From NCBI GenBank assembly GCA_037176725.1, contig JAZBRS010000035.1, positions 49,734,001 through 49,798,000 on the forward strand: 64,000 nucleotides of DNA, written 5' to 3'. The notes under the pieces are model-generated. The model did not search any database. It was not told where the DNA came from and saw nothing but the letters and a program-made list of their open reading frames with translations. Positions 11,430-22,430 of this stretch are shown in pieces (within the stretch, counting starts at the first letter, position 1; each line of letters opens with the position of its first letter). A program made the position numbers and the translations under genes. The stretch is from Posidonia oceanica. Taxonomy: Eukaryota > Streptophyta > Magnoliopsida > Alismatales > Posidoniaceae.

Positions 11430-14400
11430 ACAGGAGTTGCAGCAACCGGACCAGGAATGTCAGCATCAGGAACGCTGCAACTGTCGCCTGAGCCTCCGCC
11501 AACTGTGCCTCCAACTCCTGTATCCGCTGGCTACGACCAGCGCTCAGCTGCAGCAAAGAAGACAGTAGTCCCAGAGTTAGAATAATTAAGCAAGAAGGCT
11601 AGTAGTAGTCAAATGTGCTAAAGTAGAAAAGGAGTTACCCTTCTTGTGGAGTCCGCCTCAAAACGTGCCTTGGCTGTCTCCCTCTTAGATGCCGCCACAC
11701 AAGCCTCTAACTCTTATATGCGGTTGTCACGCTTCCGCTCCACCTGACTAAGACGTCCCTGTAACTCCTCGGCATGCCTCAAGGCATCGTCTAGCTGGCT
11801 CTGAGTAGGACCAGTGGTTGGAGGTGTATGGATCAAATCCATCATCGCCTAAATCTGCACAATAAAGCCATACGAGTTAGAAGACAGATATTTACAAGTA
11901 CTTAAAGCAGGAAAAGTGCGGAAACACCTCTGAATCGTGAGCCCGGACCTCCTCAGCAAGCACGCCCTCAGCATGGGAAGCAGCTGGACCTATGGTGGCA
12001 GTAGGGGCAGGCTCTGCACTTGTTGAAGCACCCTCAGCCTGTATCAAAGCAAAGACGACAATTAGACAAGCAGAAACAGGCACCAACAACTAATAAAGGG
12101 AAACACTACTCACTCGTGCTCGAAGCTCGTCCATCTGGGACAGGAGCTTGTCCCTCTCCCTCACCAGCTCCGCCACTCTCAAGGAGTGCTCCTCTTGCTG
12201 AGTCCTACACACCTCAGTCATCCCCTCTGAAGCGTCCATCTGCACAAACAAGGGAGATGCATAAGCAAGTGAACAAGTAAAAGGGCAGTCAAATAACACA
12301 ACACCGGGAGGGATTGCTTACCAGCTCCTCAATATGGCTACGGGCAATCGCCAACTCACGACGAAGGTCGCCGACGCTCTCACTAGGACCAGTGCCCATC
12401 GGAATGTTGGAGCGACCATAAAAGACGTCACGATGGAAGACGATCAGACGGCTAAACTCAGAATCAAACTAGGTCCTCCACGCCGCCTCTGTCTCAGCAG
12501 AACCACCAGAAAGGGGCTCTGTGCCACCTGAGCACCAGTTCTTGAGCTGCTCTCCAAACCACTGAGGAGCATCACTCTGACCTCTCGAAATGGATCCTCG
12601 AGAGCAATCTGCAGGACCCGGCACCGGAATGACCTGCTGAAGGCCGAACTGTCTCAAAACATAGCCCACCTGGATGTAGTGACACCGGAAGAGGCTAAAA
12701 AGCCAGCACTCCCGAAAGAACAAGTGGGAACCATGCACCACGGGCTCCTCATCAACATGCTCACCCTCAGAGTAGGGTCTCTAGACAACCTGCAAGCACA
12801 AATCAGTCAGAAACCAGTAAACTATGCAAGAGAGAGGGACCTAAGCACTGAAACTCACCCACTCCTCTGGGAGGATCTCTAATAGGAAGCGGCCCAGATG
12901 TCTCACAGGACGAATCCGCTTCGGAGCTAGCTGCACCTCGCTCCACCGTCGAGCCCAGGGAAACTCGACGGGACCATCTCCTGGTGCTCCAGGTCGGAGG
13001 TACACGAAGTGCTCAAAGATCCAGGTCTGTCACACAAAGCAACAATTCCAAGTCAGCAATAGTCAAACAAATAGAAGGCAAGCAAATAAATAAAGCACAA
13101 ACCTGGAAAAGAGGCAAACAGCCTGAAAGAGAGTGGGTCTGGCCCACAGCAAAAGACTCCAGCCGAGAGATCAAATAGACTAGCACGGCTGAGCCCCAAG
13201 AGTACCTACCAATCCTCTCCACTTGAAGAAGGAGAGGAGCAAAACCAGCATGCAACATCTGAGAAGACGTGCCGAAGAAGAGCCTATGAAATAGGATGGA
13301 CAAAAAGAGCCGGAGCTGCTGGTCCGCTATCTTCGGGGTCACCTCGTCAGCAAGAAGAAGGTCGTCCAGTCAATCCTTCAGCCACTTGATGTTGACACGT
13401 GTATGGAAGCGACCACAAGGGGGAGGTCGTACACCATAATAGGCCTCAAGCTCGGCACTATAGTCAGGCTGCAAAGGCACTATCATAGGCTTTCCATCAA
13501 CCCTCAGACCCACCAGCCGCACTACGTCCTCCAGGGTAATCATCATCTCGCCTACGCGAAAGATGAAGCTGCTGGAACTCCTGTTGTACCTCTCAGCGAA
13601 AGAAACCAACAGTCCCAAGTGAATCTCGAAAGGCATGATCTCCAAGAAGTGGCCGAAGCCCATCCCTGCAAGTCTCACCCGCTAGAACTCTGGGTGGTCG
13701 AGGTATGTCTCGTGCAAGTCAGCCCAGCTAGAGCGCGTCCAACTCGACAATGGCATATGGCATAAAAGAAAACATTAAAACATTAGTAACCTATTAATAA
13801 TCAAACAAAGTAACTTAATAAAAGCCGAAAGACACATAAACCTCACCTGTCCGAGCTCTACGAGCTCTACCGCTGTACGGGCTCTCCTGGGAGGAGAAGG
13901 GGACGCACCTGGATTAGGAGTACCCCCGTCACCAACCTCAGGCGGGACAGGAGACGGCGCACATGGCCGCCTCGCCCGAAGCTTGCGGGGACGAGAGGAA
14001 CTCGCCTCCGTAGTGGAAGGACCGGCCTCGTCCCTCCTCGTCTCAGCCTCCTCATCAGAAGCCCTGAAATGCTATCATAAGCAGAGCATAGTCAGATAAA
14101 ACCATTAATTCTCTTAATTGTTTCCCTAAACGTTAAGTAGTCCACGTAACCAACCACAAGGGAAAGAAATGCATCACTTTAACTAACCAACTTAAATTTA
14201 AAATTTAATCCTTAAAGATAATTTCTTTAAAAAAACCCATCCTTTTTAATCAACTCTTTTAAAATCCATCTTTTTAATCAACCCTTTTAAAATCCATCCT
14301 TTTTAATCACCCCTTTTAAAACCCATCCTTTTTAATCACCCCTTTTAAAAATCAACCCTTTTAAAATCCATCCTTTTTAATCAACCCTTTTTAAAACCCA

Positions 14401-15990
14401 TCCTTAAAAAAATCAATCTTTTAAAAAATCAATCTTTTAAAAAATCAATCCTTAAAAAAAAAAATCAATCTTTTAAAAATTGATCTTTTTAAAGAAAATA
14501 AATCGATCTTCTTTTTTAAATCCACCTTCTTTTTAAAATCCATCTCCTGTTTTTTAATCCATCTTATTTTTAAATCCACCATCTTTTTAAGTCCATCTTC
14601 TTAAAAATCCATCCTTTAAGATTTATCTTTTAAAATTATAAAAGATCATCCTTTTTAAAGTCCAACTCTAATAGCCTAACTTTAAAATTAAAAAAATCCA
14701 ACCCTAAACCAACTTAAGCCTTTCACTAATCCATATAGGTAACAAAAATGTCATTTAACAAACCAATTAAGGATTAGCAACTAGATCCTTTAAACCCCTA
14801 AAATCGAATCCCCACATTTAAATTCCAAAAATTAATAAAATCTCTTAAATTTCTGGGAAAAATTCGCCATAACCTCCCCTATAATTTCAACAAAAAAAAT
14901 TTATTTTCCTACAAATCGGCAACATACATATACATTTACACAAAAAGGACTGAATAAGCATTCAAATTTCCATAAAAATGAATTTCCACTCACATTCCAC
15001 ACAAAATTTCCATTCACATTTCACATTTATCATTTCCATCACACATTTCACATTCACATTCACATCAGAAATTTAACATTTAAAACATAACTTTAAATAA
15101 CTAAATCCAACAACTGAATTTAAATCAATTTTCCATGAACTTAAACCAAATTGAGTTTGAATCTAAATTTCCACAACTAAATTTAAATATAAACTTCCGC
15201 AACTAAAACAAATTGAGTTTAATCTAAATTCCACAATTAGGACTTAAAAAAAATTCAGAATTTTAAAATAAAAGTAAAAACTGAATTTTAAAATAAAACT
15301 AAAAACTGAATTTTAAATAAAACTAAAAACTGAATTTTAAGTAAAACTAAAAACTGAATTTTAAAATAAAAGTAAAAGCTGAATTTTAAAAGTAAAAACT
15401 GAATTTTTTTAATTAAACTAAATTAAGAACAGAATTAAATTAAAACAGAAAAATAGAATTAAACTAAATAAACAGAAATATAGAATTAATTAAACTAAAT
15501 TAAAATTGGAATTAAATCAAAACAGAAAAATAGAAATAGAATTAATTAATTAAAAACGGAATTAAAACTAAAACAGAAAAGCAGAATTAAACTAAAAATT
15601 GAATTTTAAATTAAAACTAAAACTAAAATAAAATTTCTATAATAAACCTAAATCTAAAAGTCTAAAATTTCCATGGAATTCACTCTCCTAATTACATTCA
15701 TAATCCAAAAACAAACAAAAAAAATAACGAACAAGTAAAAATCAGAAAAAAGGGGAAGAAGGCTACCTTCGTCGCCGGCGAGACCCACCGCTCGGGCCAC
15801 CAGCACTGCCGTCGTCGTCGCCGCTCACCGTCAGGGAGGAGAAAGGGGGAACAGGAGCCTCCACATCCTCGCTGCCGTTGCTGGCCATCAAAGGAGGAGG
15901 AAGCGAGAACACCTCCACGCCGTCGCTGCCGCACCACGCCGGAGCTCCCACGCCACCGGAGCCGCCGCCAGCACTGCAGGAGCCATGCAC
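11430..15990 (-). pseudogene. Antisense multi-exon PMD gene carried by Element I
   Basis: A gene on the strand opposite to the element, with clear intron borders. Exons, reading downwards: about 15767-15990 (Gly/Ser/Arg-rich start, donor GAAG|GTAGCC), 13847-14063, 13103-13752, 12859-13026, 12322-12789, 12114-12239, 11927-12038, 11639-11854, and one below 11547. Exons 3-5 encode a plant mobile domain: FIFRVGEMMITLEDVVRL, then GRYSWGSAVLVYL, TWIFEHF and VLRQFGLQQVIP. Exons 6-9 encode a coiled-coil tail (RVAELVRERDKLLSQMDELRAR). PMD proteins (MAIN/MAIL family) act in the nucleus in silencing and genome stability, and PMD genes are known passengers of plant transposons. It is broken by stops in exons 3, 5 and 8, including TAG in place of the Trp of WRPY. 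I infer a captured gene whose introns survived because they are invisible to splicing of the element RNA. Confidence 0.75.
14070..15760 (-). other. AT-rich first intron of the antisense PMD gene
   Basis: About 1.7 kb of low-complexity sequence, U-rich on the minus strand as plant introns are. 14220-14620 is a degenerate tandem repeat of about 25-30 bp (CCTTTTTAATCAACCCTTTT-like), and 15240-15420 repeats ACTGAATTTTAAA(A)TAAAACTAAA. No coding signal. It runs from the donor at 15766 to the acceptor at 14064. Confidence 0.6.
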
Positions 15991-16421
15991 CAGAGAGAGG
16001 GGAAGAGGAGGAAGAAGAGGTTTGAAACTTCTGAAAATAGGGGCAACGGCCAGTTTTGGCTACTAGACTCATAACCTGGTCACCAGTAGAGGAGGCAACT
16101 CAGTTAGACGCCTCTTCGACAGGCGCCTCACCCAACTCTTCGTGCGCCGACTTTCCCGCCTCGATTTGAACCCTTTGAAGGGAGTACGAAGCTAGTCGCC
16201 CTAAAAAGAGGCGACTCAACAGGGCGCCATAAAATACGGTGGCTAACGATTGTAGAGGGTTTTTATCCCTTAATTCCCCCTAAAACACGAACTCATACAT
16301 TAACAAACGATAAAATACAATTCATAAGCTAAAATATAATTCAACCCAAAATGTAATTCAAGAACTGAAACATAATTCAACCCAACTTAAAATTAAAAAG
16401 GAAAAAAAAGAAAAAACATAA

Positions 16422-17780
16422 TCAGCCATGCAGTGCCATGCTCGAACAGTTGAGCCCCAGCATCTTCAGGAATTCCTGCTTGTCATCAACATACTTCTGA
16501 GGAGTGGGGCAGTACCGTGCGTACCACTTCACGTACTTCGCCTCCTGGGACTCCCGATCAGTTGTAGAAAGCCGAGGTGCACTCAAAGACACTCGCCTAC
16601 CAATATAAACCCAATGAGCTATGTACTCCAGCACCATCCGCTCATCCCGGTCACCGTCTTCCTTGCGAATGGGGATTGGAGGGGTCAGAACTGCATCAGC
16701 CTGGACAACTAGCTCCTGATTCAACAGATAGGGGCAGCGATGGATGGGATACAGCACAAATGATGTGGCACCCACCAGGACAAGCTCAAGGTCACTGTGA
16801 GCTGTGCTCATCACCCGCGCTTTATGAGCTCCAGGCAGCTTCGGAACAAAGTCAAAATCCTATAGTGACAAGCGTCCTAGACGGAGAACGGAGTCATGGA
16901 AGCTCAGACCTGTGAAATCTGTATCACAACAGCAATGGGACATGAACCATCTGTGCAGCAACAGTGGAGAACCGAAGAATTTCCCTGAACAAGAGGCACT
17001 GTGAGCCCTTCCATGGTGTAAGCCAGCACTGCAGGAGCCAAGCACAAATCTAGACGAACAGCGACCAACATCAGGAGATCGACATGGTGAAGATCCATTG
17101 TGAAATTTGCATCTGCAAACAAGGCAAGGCCGCCCACTGCCACAAACAAGCACTTCCTCAGCTCTGCTTCAGCAAGTTGTCTGGTGCTAAGAACCTCCCA
17201 CAGGCCTTGAAGAAAGAGTCTCCCCGAGTGCATCAAAGCCTTGCTAGCCTCTAGGTCCATTGCTAAATACCCGCCTATCTTCCTGGAATCCACTGTCTCA
17301 ATGGAAATGGCGAAGCGATCATCTACCGCCTCAGTAGATTCCGCCGCCAACCCAAGCAAAGAGGACACCTCCTCACACGTAATCAATGTCTCTCCGCAAG
17401 GAAGATTGATGGTGTTGGAGGAACCATTCCAAAAAGCCATCAAGGCATGCAACAATGGCCAAGGCACAGGCGTGCGAATCAAGTCAAGAAGCTTGTAAAA
17501 ACCACTACACCTGAAGAAATGTCTGTTGTTCTCTGCACAATTGATCAAGCCAGCCACCCATGGCAGAGTATACCGAAAGGAATTGTGAAAATCCAGGCAT
17601 CCCGTGAGGTTCACTACAGCCTAAACAAGCAAACTTTAGAGGCTAAACCACAAAGGAAAGCATGCAAAGACTAAGAGGAGAACATACCTGGTCATTCCAG
17701 ATAGCTTTCATCAAGTGGTTGGGGATATCAACCACCCTTTTCACCGGGAAGGTCGGAGAAGAGAAGGAAGGAAGCTTCAT
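16422..17780 (-). pseudogene. Second antisense PMD-like gene in Element I
   Basis: Two exons. Exon 1 (17688-17780) starts at ATG 17780 and ends at a GACCAG|GTATGT donor. After a 67 bp intron exon 2 (16422-17620) begins at TTGTTTAG|GC. The protein starts MKLPSFSSPTFPVKRVVDIP and has FWNGSSNTINLPCGETLITC then EEVSSLLGL, the pattern of a PMD/DUF7745-type fold in which a WxPxxxxFxFG...TLEE block occurs. A frameshift near 16985 and a TAG near 16860 break it; the last 130 codons (from 16814) return in the frame of the 17153-16860 piece. It lies upstream of the first antisense gene and could share a transcription unit with it. Family assignment is by motif only. Confidence 0.6.
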
Positions 17781-18786
17781 GGTCAAAATAAGGGGTTTAC
17801 TTGTGCAGAATGTTTCCTAGAAAGCAAGGACGACCGTCTTTTACCTCCCTTTATCAAAAGAATCAGGGTTTAAAACAGTTTCTGAATTAAATAAGCCAGG
17901 AGATCGTGCGTCGTCACAAAAAGCAGCGACTGGTTAAGTTGTCCATGAAAGTGGCGACTAAGCCATCAAGACAGACTACCGCACAGCCAAAGGGTGAACT
18001 CTCGCCTTGAGTTCACGCACCACCTGCCACAACTACTGCAAACACCATACGACACATCAGTTCGGCAAAGGAAGGGTTCACTCCCTCACCCGGTTCTCTT
18101 TGCATGGAGCCTCTTTATTTGCCAAATCGAGCTGTGGGATGACGGTCCTTTCCGGAGAGTGCTGGTCACACTCTAGGACGGAAAACACTTGACCACAACG
18201 AATTGCATTCATTCATTTTGCATATGTCCATATGGTTTGGGACCAACCATACCCCGTCGGCCTAACCTAGCATATGGACCATTCATTGCATTGCGTGTTG
18301 ACCTTGCATTATCATAGTGTGTTTGAATCATCCATCCATGCATTTTCTCATATCATTGGAAGTGAAGCACGGACGGAGCATCGTTCTTCAAGAGTGCTAG
18401 AAATCCTTCAAGCATATGATTCTCCTAGAGCCAACCCAGTTCGTACCTATCCTCTGATCAATTCCAATCCAAGTAAAGTCTCAAACAAGATGTCACACTC
18501 TCCTTTCGATCGTGCTGGAATAACATCCTACGATTTCCCCCTTAGTGCTTGCCCGTTGGAACACACATGGTTGACCTGGTCTTGACTTCGACTGTGACAC
18601 GAGATCCAAAACCGACTTGACCCTCCATGCCTGAGTCTCCAATTTGATGGCAATTTAAACTCTCTTTTTATCTTTTATTTGGCTACTTCAGTGACAAATT
18701 GCTTGAGATAGAGCTCCCCTTTTCAGGAAATGCTCAATAGGACATCGTTCTTGCCTTGGACCCGATCTTGTTCCAAGATCAACTCC
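17781..18786. other. Element I 3' untranslated region
   Basis: No gene seen. Unique sequence between the antisense genes and the polypurine tract. It contains a few GGCGACT-like motifs near 17930 and CATATGG repeats near 18220-18275, with no extended open frame. Confidence 0.5.
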
Positions 18787-18799
18787 AAGGAGGGGCATC
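18787..18799 (+). other. Polypurine tract of Element I
   Basis: AAGGAGGGGCATC lies directly against the LTR start TGTAGATATCC. It primes plus-strand DNA synthesis. The same GGAGGGGCATC precedes the LTR of Element III on the other strand, although the two LTR families are otherwise different. Confidence 0.8.
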
Positions 18800-20099
18800 T
18801 GTAGATATCCTATTTTTGCATTTCTGAGAGTTCTTTTGAGGGTAGAAACCTTGAGGCACCCCAAATCTCATGCCTAAGTTTGATAACACATCTTCCAGAT
18901 ATTCCTTGACTTCTTTAAAGCATCACTAGACCCTACCTCGACTCAAGTTGTTGGCTGTGGCTAAGCTAACTCGCTCGGGCTCAAGACAAGTCCAAGTACC
19001 CTGGGTATCCTTCACTTCAACTCAGATTTAAAATTGGAGTTGAGTTAACAGAGATGCTTCCTCGATTTCATAGGCTATCTGTAGTTTCCCAGCCTCCCAT
19101 CTTGTTTCCTCTGGCAAAAACCCAGGAAAAGAGCTAAAAATGACCTAGGCAAGTTAGTAGCCACTTGGGGAGGCGACTCACATAGTAGCCACCTAAGGCG
19201 GCGACTACAACTGTCGCCCATTTACCTGCCGACTACTCAAGCAGCTAGCCAAGGAGGCGGCTCAGTCAGAAGCCATCTTAGGGAGCGACCCATGTGGACG
19301 TCAACTAGATAGGCGACTGGGCGATCGTGGGCAGCAGTTGCTCTCCACTATCCCCTCAATTCTCAGGCGCCAGCTCATCAGGAGGCTGAATGGTTGTGGA
19401 ACCGCCTCGGCCTTCCCACGATCCTTGACCGTCAGGCGTCACTCAATGCGGCGACTAGCGATCGTGGCTCCTTTCGAACTACTTTTCCACAGTTATTTCC
19501 CACTCCCCCCTCGACCATTAGGCACCAGCTCATGCGGCGACTAAAAGTCGTGGCCTCGTTCTCGGGTCATCCCACACTTTGACCAAGCGGTTGCTAGGTT
19601 TAGGTGCTACTCCAACCGGTGACTCAAACAAACTGCCATTTTTCTAGAATTTTCTGAACTCCAACCGTCCCTACACCCCTAGAGTCTATAAATAGACCCC
19701 CTAGGCTGGTGGTTTGAGGGTCAGAATTTTAGAAAGAGAAATCCCCTAGAGAGGAACTTCCAGAAGAGATAGAGCCCTGTCAGTTGTGAGCCACCTTCAG
19801 AGAGCTTGTTTTCCAATCCAGAAACACTCTCTCCTCTCCCCAATAGGCAACCAACCTGAGCTTCTACCTCCAATCCAGGAATCCTCAGCTACGCTGGAGC
19901 TTCGACCGTGCTTCCTTCCAACCTCATTACACACAACATAAGGGTGAAAGGGAGTATCTTTTTCCAATCTAGTTTCTCACTACATCTCTTTACATTCCTT
20001 AGCATAGAATCATAACATATGCATATGGGGAACAACCCCCGGTCAGTATTTATTTTCTTTTAGTAATGTCGTTTCATTCACCTCTGTTACGGATACTAC
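18800..20099 (+). repeat. 3' LTR of Element I
   Basis: Begins TGTAGATATCC after the polypurine tract and is proposed to end at GGATACTACA (20099), about 1.3 kb. It holds a clear TATA box at 19687 and a transcript leader downstream. A copy of its first 109 bases (roughly four in five positions identical) lies at 32753-32861. The start is firm; the end is inferred from the CTACA ending seen in the other elements. Confidence 0.7.
19687..19695 (+). promoter_or_regulatory. TATA box in the Element I LTR
   Basis: TATAAATAG in the context GAGTCTATAAATAGACCCC, inside the LTR about 890 bp from its start. It is the expected position for a U3 promoter; transcription should start about 30 bases downstream. 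Confidence 0.75.
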
Positions 20100-20629
20100 A
20101 CCGAAGCTAATCTATGTTGTTTTGTTTTGAAGGAAAGGAAGGAACTCACGCAGCATGAGGAAGCCGCTAGACGACACCCTACCATCGATCTAGTGGTCCG
20201 AGGACCCGCATCATCATAATCTCCCCCAGGTGTCTTGTTTGCTCAGAGATGAGTGGCGATCACAACAAAGGCTGTCGACGTCACGGAAGCGCTGACATCT
20301 CCTTAAACACCCCCCCCCCCGAATTCCACATCCACAAAAACAGGTGATGCATGCACGCGAAAAGGTGGAAAAATGCAATGCAACATCGTCGGACCACACT
20401 TAATGGAAAGCCATACGATTTTAAGTGCCAATCACTGAGCAGTCTCGAGGTGAAGGGCAATGCAAGTGTTGAAAGTAAAAGGCTGAATGTAAAGGTGTTG
20501 AAAGTAAAGATGCTGTGGATGTGCATGCGATGATGGGCATGTAATGCCTGGGAAATGGAGCGTGGAAGTTGGTGTGATGACTACAGAGGAGCAGTAGTGT
20601 AATAAGAATGCGATGTATGAGATGTTATG
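20100..20629. other. Junction between Elements I and II, border unresolved
   Basis: No gene seen. It contains a run of eleven C at 20310-20320, which may mark a join or an assembly weak point, followed by sequence rich in GCAATGCAA-type words like the 3' regions of the other elements. No LTR for the left end of Element II and no target duplication can be recognised. Confidence 0.4.
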
Positions 20630-21095
20630 CAATGAAATGCAGTGTATGCATAGTGGAACGTTGGGCACGCGGAACCGAGAAAACGATCCCGAGGCTACAC
20701 ACTACTGCGGGCACCATCCAAAGCCGGCAAGCTGCGAAAGTCTTGTGGGTGCCGAGGATGTTACCTTAAGCAATACACGAACCAGGGGTTCGGATCCTAA
20801 GCACGCCATGTCCGTGCAATGATGAGATGCAATACTAGGACTAGCTCTACAGAGGATACAAGGAAGTTACATGATGTCATGCAATGAAATGCTAATGTTA
20901 TGTAGTGAAATGCAATGTATAAACAGTGGAACGCCGGGCATGCGAAATCGAGAAAACGATCCCAAGGCTGCGCACTACTACGAGTATCATCCAAAGCCGG
21001 CAAGCTGCGAAAGTCTTACGGGTGCCGAGGATGATACCTTAGGCAATATGCGAGCCAGGGCTTTGAATCCTAAGCGCGCGATGTCCGTGTAATGA
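20630..21095 (-). repeat. Two direct copies of a 283 bp-spaced unit
   Basis: About 20630-20830 and 20913-21095 are diverged copies sharing GTGGAACG, GAGAAAACGATCCC, CATCCAAAGCCGGCAAGC, TGCGAAAGTCTT, GGTGCCGAGGATG and GATGTCCGTG-like blocks in the same order, spaced 283 bp. No coding signal. Confidence 0.8.
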
Positions 21096-21146
21096 TGAAA
21101 TGCTAATGCCATGCAACAGAATGCTATTACACTACGACGAAGGGGT

Positions 21147-21636
21147 GATAAGTTAACGGACTTATTGCCAGATAGTTAGGGAGTATTGGCCCTCTGAGGA
21201 GTTGACGGACTCATCACCGGATAGTTGGGGAATATCGGCCCGCTGAGGAGTTGATGGACTCATCACTGGATAGTTAGGGCTATCAGCCCACTGAGGAGTT
21301 GACGAACTCATCATCGGATAGTTAGGGCTATCAGCCCGCTGAGGAGTTGACGGACTCATCACCGGATAGTTAGGTCTATCAGCCTGATGAGGAGTTAACA
21401 AACTCATCACCGGATAGTTAGGGCTATCAGCTTGATGTGGAGTTAACGGACTCATCACTAGAAAGTTGGGGCTATAAGCCCGATAAGGAGTTAACAGACT
21501 CATCACCAGATAGTTGGGGCTATCAGCCAAATGAGGAGTTGACGGACTCATCACTGGATAGTTAGGGCTATCAGCCCGATGAGGAGTTAACGGACTCATC
21601 ACCGGATAGTTGGGGCTATTAGCCCGAATGAGGGTG
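21147..21636 (-). repeat. 48 bp tandem array with paired hairpins (Element II)
   Basis: About nine to ten units of 48 bp, each holding TTGACGGACTCATC, ACCGGATAGTTAGG and GGGCTATCAGCCC. The last forms a hairpin (GGGCT, loop ATC, AGCCC). The first unit has GATAAG-TTAACGGA-CTTATT (21147-21166). On the minus strand, 48 being a multiple of three, the array stays open for 146 codons with a 16-residue unit of the type MSPSTPQRADSPNYPV. I treat it as a structured non-coding array. Confidence 0.85.
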
Positions 21637-22430
21637 GAAAGGAGCGGCGATACCGAACCAGAAGGTGCAACAGAGGTCCATAGATGCTCCTACGACAGTT
21701 GGGGATGTCAGCCCACGAGGGTGAGGCGATACCAAAGGGTAGCAAAAAGAGATGCCCTTGGTATCAGGAATGATACCAGGGGGCAACCGAAGCGCCCTTG
21801 GCATCGAAGACGGGGACAGACCAGCGAGTCTGTCAGGCAAGAGAGGTGGTGACAAGTGGGATGACTTGTAACCACAAATGCAACGGGAATACCATACTCG
21901 AGGGTGTGGCAGAGGTCTATAGACGCTCCCATAACAGTTGGGGATGTTAGCCCAGATACTGATGGAGATGTGATGCCAAAGGGAGGCCAAATACAGTTGC
22001 CCCTAGTATCGATGGAGATACCAAGGGACAGCCAAAGTGCCCTTGGCATCGAAATGCAAAGTGGAGACAAAACTAACGAGTTTGCCAGTCAAGTAGTTAA
22101 GGGTACCAGCCCAAATGCAGTGAGATGAATGTAAAGACTCACCATGCGATATGCAATGTCGGTGGGGGATGCGATGGAATAATGAATGCAAGGTGATAAG
22201 TTGACGGACCTATCGCCGGGCAGTTAGGGCTGCCAGACCGTTGAGGAGATGAGGGGGATGATACCACAGGGCAGCCAAAAAGATGCCCTGGTATCAGGAT
22301 GATAGCAGGGGACAACTGAAGCACCCCTGGCACCGAGATGCAAGGATGGATGGATGGATGCGAGATGATAGGTTGACGGACCCATCGCCGAGCAGTTAGG
22401 GGTGCCAGCCCGCATGCAAGGAAATGTAGA
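21637..22430 (-). repeat. Mixed hairpin modules (Element II)
   Basis: Diverged units combine a long hairpin, CCCTTGGTATC-AGGAAT-GATACCAGGG (21755-21782), with GGG.TG.CAGCCC hairpins and GATAAG/GATAGG-TTGACGGA-C(C/T)(C/T)ATC units near 22195 and 22370. Further diverged copies of the long hairpin occur near 22000-22045 and 22280-22315. No coding signal. Confidence 0.7.

Larger units (their letters stand above)
1..20099 (+). mobile_element. Element I: Tat-lineage Ty3/Gypsy retrotransposon, 5' end outside window
   Basis: The order leader, gag, protease, G-patch, RT, RNase H, archaeal-type RNase H, integrase, antisense genes, polypurine tract, LTR is that of Tat-lineage elements. The 5' LTR and primer-binding site are not in the window: nothing resembling the LTR at 18800 occurs in bases 1-1370. 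The coding part is dead, with about ten in-frame stops and at least two frameshifts. The right end is placed at 20099, where GGATACTACA resembles the LTR ends of the other elements (GATTACTACA, GATCGCTACA); this boundary is an inference. Lineage is well supported; the exact 3' border is not. Confidence 0.85.

Noticed and set aside
20228..20232. GTGTC as the left target duplication of Element II
   Set aside because: It matches the right flank, but no LTR end (TGTAG on this strand) follows it, so a five-base match is probably chance.
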